Shown: in pieces, positions 62,997 through 64,000 of the stretch | How the letters are laid out: every line of letters begins with the position of its first letter | How positions within the stretch are numbered: the stretch's first letter is position 1 | Source of the DNA: Bacteroidaceae bacterium | GTDB taxonomy: Bacteria; Bacteroidota; Bacteroidia; Bacteroidales; Bacteroidaceae | Direction of reading: 5' to 3' | DNA length: 64,000 bases | Assembly: GCA_024398715.1 (NCBI GenBank) | Contig: JAKSIP010000003.1 | Span: forward strand, 1-64,000 | Notes under the pieces: generated by a model | What the model saw: the letters and a program-made list of their open reading frames with translations, nothing else | What the model was told of the DNA's origin: nothing | The model's database searches: none | Program-made: the position numbers and the translations under genes

Positions 62997-63711
62997 ACAA
63001 AAAGTCATCTGGCTTCTTGCAGGAATTGTCGTGTTAGCCGTTATATCCTTCCTTGTAAAGGCAGTCATACAGTCTCAGCATATACCCGAAATTGAAGCAA
63101 CTGAAGAGTATTTAGGCTCAAATTCCGAAATTGGTTATGAGTCCGCTGTGGAGGAAATGCCCGAAGATGATTATGTTGAAGATGTCCCGGAAATGACAGA
63201 GAGGTTTCTGGTTAAACAGGATGGGGAACATGATTTCGTAAACTATTCCTATAAAGACATTGCAGAAGAAAATGATGGCGTATTTAAAGGAATAATAGTA
63301 CGCAGAGACCTTAATGATGGTACTATAGTAGATATTTTACTGAGAAAAGAGCAATCAGGTGTAAAATGCACTTTAGCCAAAGGTGACTATGGCAAAAGTT
63401 TTATGACTTGCCAAAATGACCTACGTTCTGATGATGAAATGGAAGTCCAAATCAGTTTTGTCGATTTAGACGGTGACGGCACAAGGGAGATCATTGTCCT
63501 TTCTGGCTGCTATCTCGGAATTGATGAAAATGAAGCCGTAATTTATAAAAACCAAAACGTAGAAAAAGAACCGTTCTTTGAGGTTGGAAGCTTTATATTC
63601 CAAGAACAGGTGGAATTGGATAATGGTCATTTTATTTGTCCTTATGGAAGCCAAGGTCTTTACGATGAATACTTGTTTGATTCAGGGAAGTTGATAAACA
63701 TTTCAGAATAA
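62983..63711 (+). CDS. membrane-anchored acidic protein
   Basis: 242 aa from ATG 62983 (MLKNKQKVIWLLAGIVVLAV), overlapping the LRR gene stop by 14 nt. One N-terminal helix (9-31), then a very acidic linker (EEMPEDDYVEDVPE) and a beta-rich part with SFVDLDGDGTREIIVLSG, a calcium-loop-like DxDxDG of the FG-GAP kind. Coupled to the LRR protein; function unknown. Confidence 0.78.
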   Translation: MLKNKQKVIWLLAGIVVLAVISFLVKAVIQSQHIPEIEATEEYLGSNSEIGYESAVEEMPEDDYVEDVPEMTERFLVKQDGEHDFVNYSYKDIAEENDGVFKGIIVRRDLNDGTIVDILLRKEQSGVKCTLAKGDYGKSFMTCQNDLRSDDEMEVQISFVDLDGDGTREIIVLSGCYLGIDENEAVIYKNQNVEKEPFFEVGSFIFQEQVELDNGHFICPYGSQGLYDEYLFDSGKLINISE

Positions 63712-63744
63712 AAAAATAGGAGCGAGGCAATCAAACTCCGCTCC
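63709..63744 (-). terminator. intrinsic terminator of the MORN-like gene
   Basis: GGAGCG / CGCTCC stem then a T-rich run on the minus strand. Also close to the plus-strand stop at 63711. Confidence 0.65.
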
Positions 63745-63749
63745 GTTTA

Positions 63750-64000
63750 TTAAATGTGGTATGCTCTTAAATCTATAGAACACCCTTTTGAAATAGTATG
63801 AACAACATCACCCTCAACGTAGTTACCCCGAACAACCATGCCGTCCACTAAAGAACCTTCCAGCCATCTTCCATCAGGCCAGTAGAACAAGCCATTTATC
63901 ATATATCCATTTTCATCAAATTCATCGGTTATCATCACCGCTCCATCTGGGAAAATTACTATACCATTATCCGGCCTATCCTCATAAAAAGTGCCAAAGA
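63750..64000 (-). CDS. MORN-like repeat protein (partial, runs off the window)
   Basis: The minus-strand frame is open to the window end, so the start lies outside. The visible 83 or so residues show MORN-type units (FYEDRPDNGIVIFPDG, GLFYWPDGRWLEGSLVDG, RGNYVEGDVVH). The GTG at 63938 need not be the start. MORN repeats often mediate membrane or lipid contacts. Convergent with the 242-aa gene. Confidence 0.72.
   Translation of the reverse strand, partial: FGTFYEDRPDNGIVIFPDGAVMITDEFDENGYMINGLFYWPDGRWLEGSLVDGMVVRGNYVEGDVVHTISKGCSIDLRAYHI

Larger units (their letters stand above)
42875..64000. mobile_element. integrated element in comM, left end and body (right end not seen)
   Basis: The left boundary is where comM homology stops (about 42875-42880). 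A large serine integrase lies 256 nt inside. The content is element-like: integrase, DUF3987 ATPase, a recombination kit, a dense block of small minus-strand genes, then surface-protein cargo. No relaxase, type IV secretion, capsid or terminase gene is seen, so whether it is a conjugative element, a mobilisable island or a phage cannot be decided. It runs off the window edge. Confidence 0.85.

Noticed and set aside
1..64000. CRISPR array, tRNA, rRNA
   Set aside because: No spaced direct repeats of CRISPR type, no cloverleaf with TTCRANN arm in a non-coding gap, and no rRNA-like conserved stretches were seen.
42917..64000. Relaxase, mating-pair or capsid genes in the element
   Set aside because: None recognised in the visible part; they may lie to the right of the window, so the element type is left open.

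Overview
The window reads as about 43 kb of Bacteroidales (Bacteroidetes) chromosome followed by about 21 kb of the left part of an integrated mobile element. The Bacteroidetes assignment rests on repeated TAnnTTTG -7 promoter boxes, the one-cytochrome FrdCAB operon, a TonB-receptor/DUF4249 pair, tandem OmpH/Skp genes beside bamA, and DUF4294, DUF6242 and DUF3871 type proteins. Genus cannot be fixed by eye.

Region 1 (1-19.6 kb): an ECF sigma factor with a membrane partner, a DUF4143-type ATPase and a DUF362 ferredoxin protein. A long minus-strand envelope block follows (DUF6242 lipoprotein, outer-membrane protein, uppS, bamA, two Skp chaperones), running into frdCAB. Next come pyrE/SRPBCC/argH/lipoprotein on plus and skp/murI/dprA on minus.

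Region 2 (19.7-39.7 kb): mnmG, uvrC, deoC, a polyprenyl synthase, polA (its proofreading site looks lost), an HHH outer-membrane protein and a DUF4294 protein. At 30.70-31.12 kb lies an AT-rich gap with two perfect and several near-perfect DnaA boxes, and three parS-like 16-mers sit at 21.6, 29.1 and 38.3 kb. Together these suggest the chromosome origin, although dnaA is not in the window. Right of it are gene remnants (a DUF234-like scrap and an AlbA_2/HATPase protein missing its N-terminus), two lipoproteins, a TonB-dependent receptor, a hydrolase and an ABC exporter.

Region 3 (39.7-42.9 kb): rnr and the 5' 309 codons of comM/yifB. The comM reading frame breaks exactly after its Walker B motif, where the mobile element begins.

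Region 4 (42.9-64 kb): the element. Its plus-strand left arm has a large serine integrase, a 489-aa unknown protein, a 100-aa protein and a DUF3987-type ATPase with an added N-terminal membrane segment. A minus-strand block of 27 mostly tiny, often overlapping genes follows. It contains a homologous-recombination kit (Sak/DUF1071 annealing protein, PD-(D/E)XK exonuclease, SSB), a second small serine recombinase, Api92-like, DUF4313 and DUF3871 proteins, and many unrecognised acidic proteins. Between these genes is a 290-nt stretch with its own promoter, at least six hairpins and a terminator, which I propose as a structured noncoding RNA. The right part holds likely cargo: a secreted BspA-like leucine-rich-repeat protein, a membrane-anchored acidic protein and a MORN-like protein running off the edge. 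No relaxase, conjugation or capsid genes are visible, and the right end of the element and the 3' half of comM lie outside the window.
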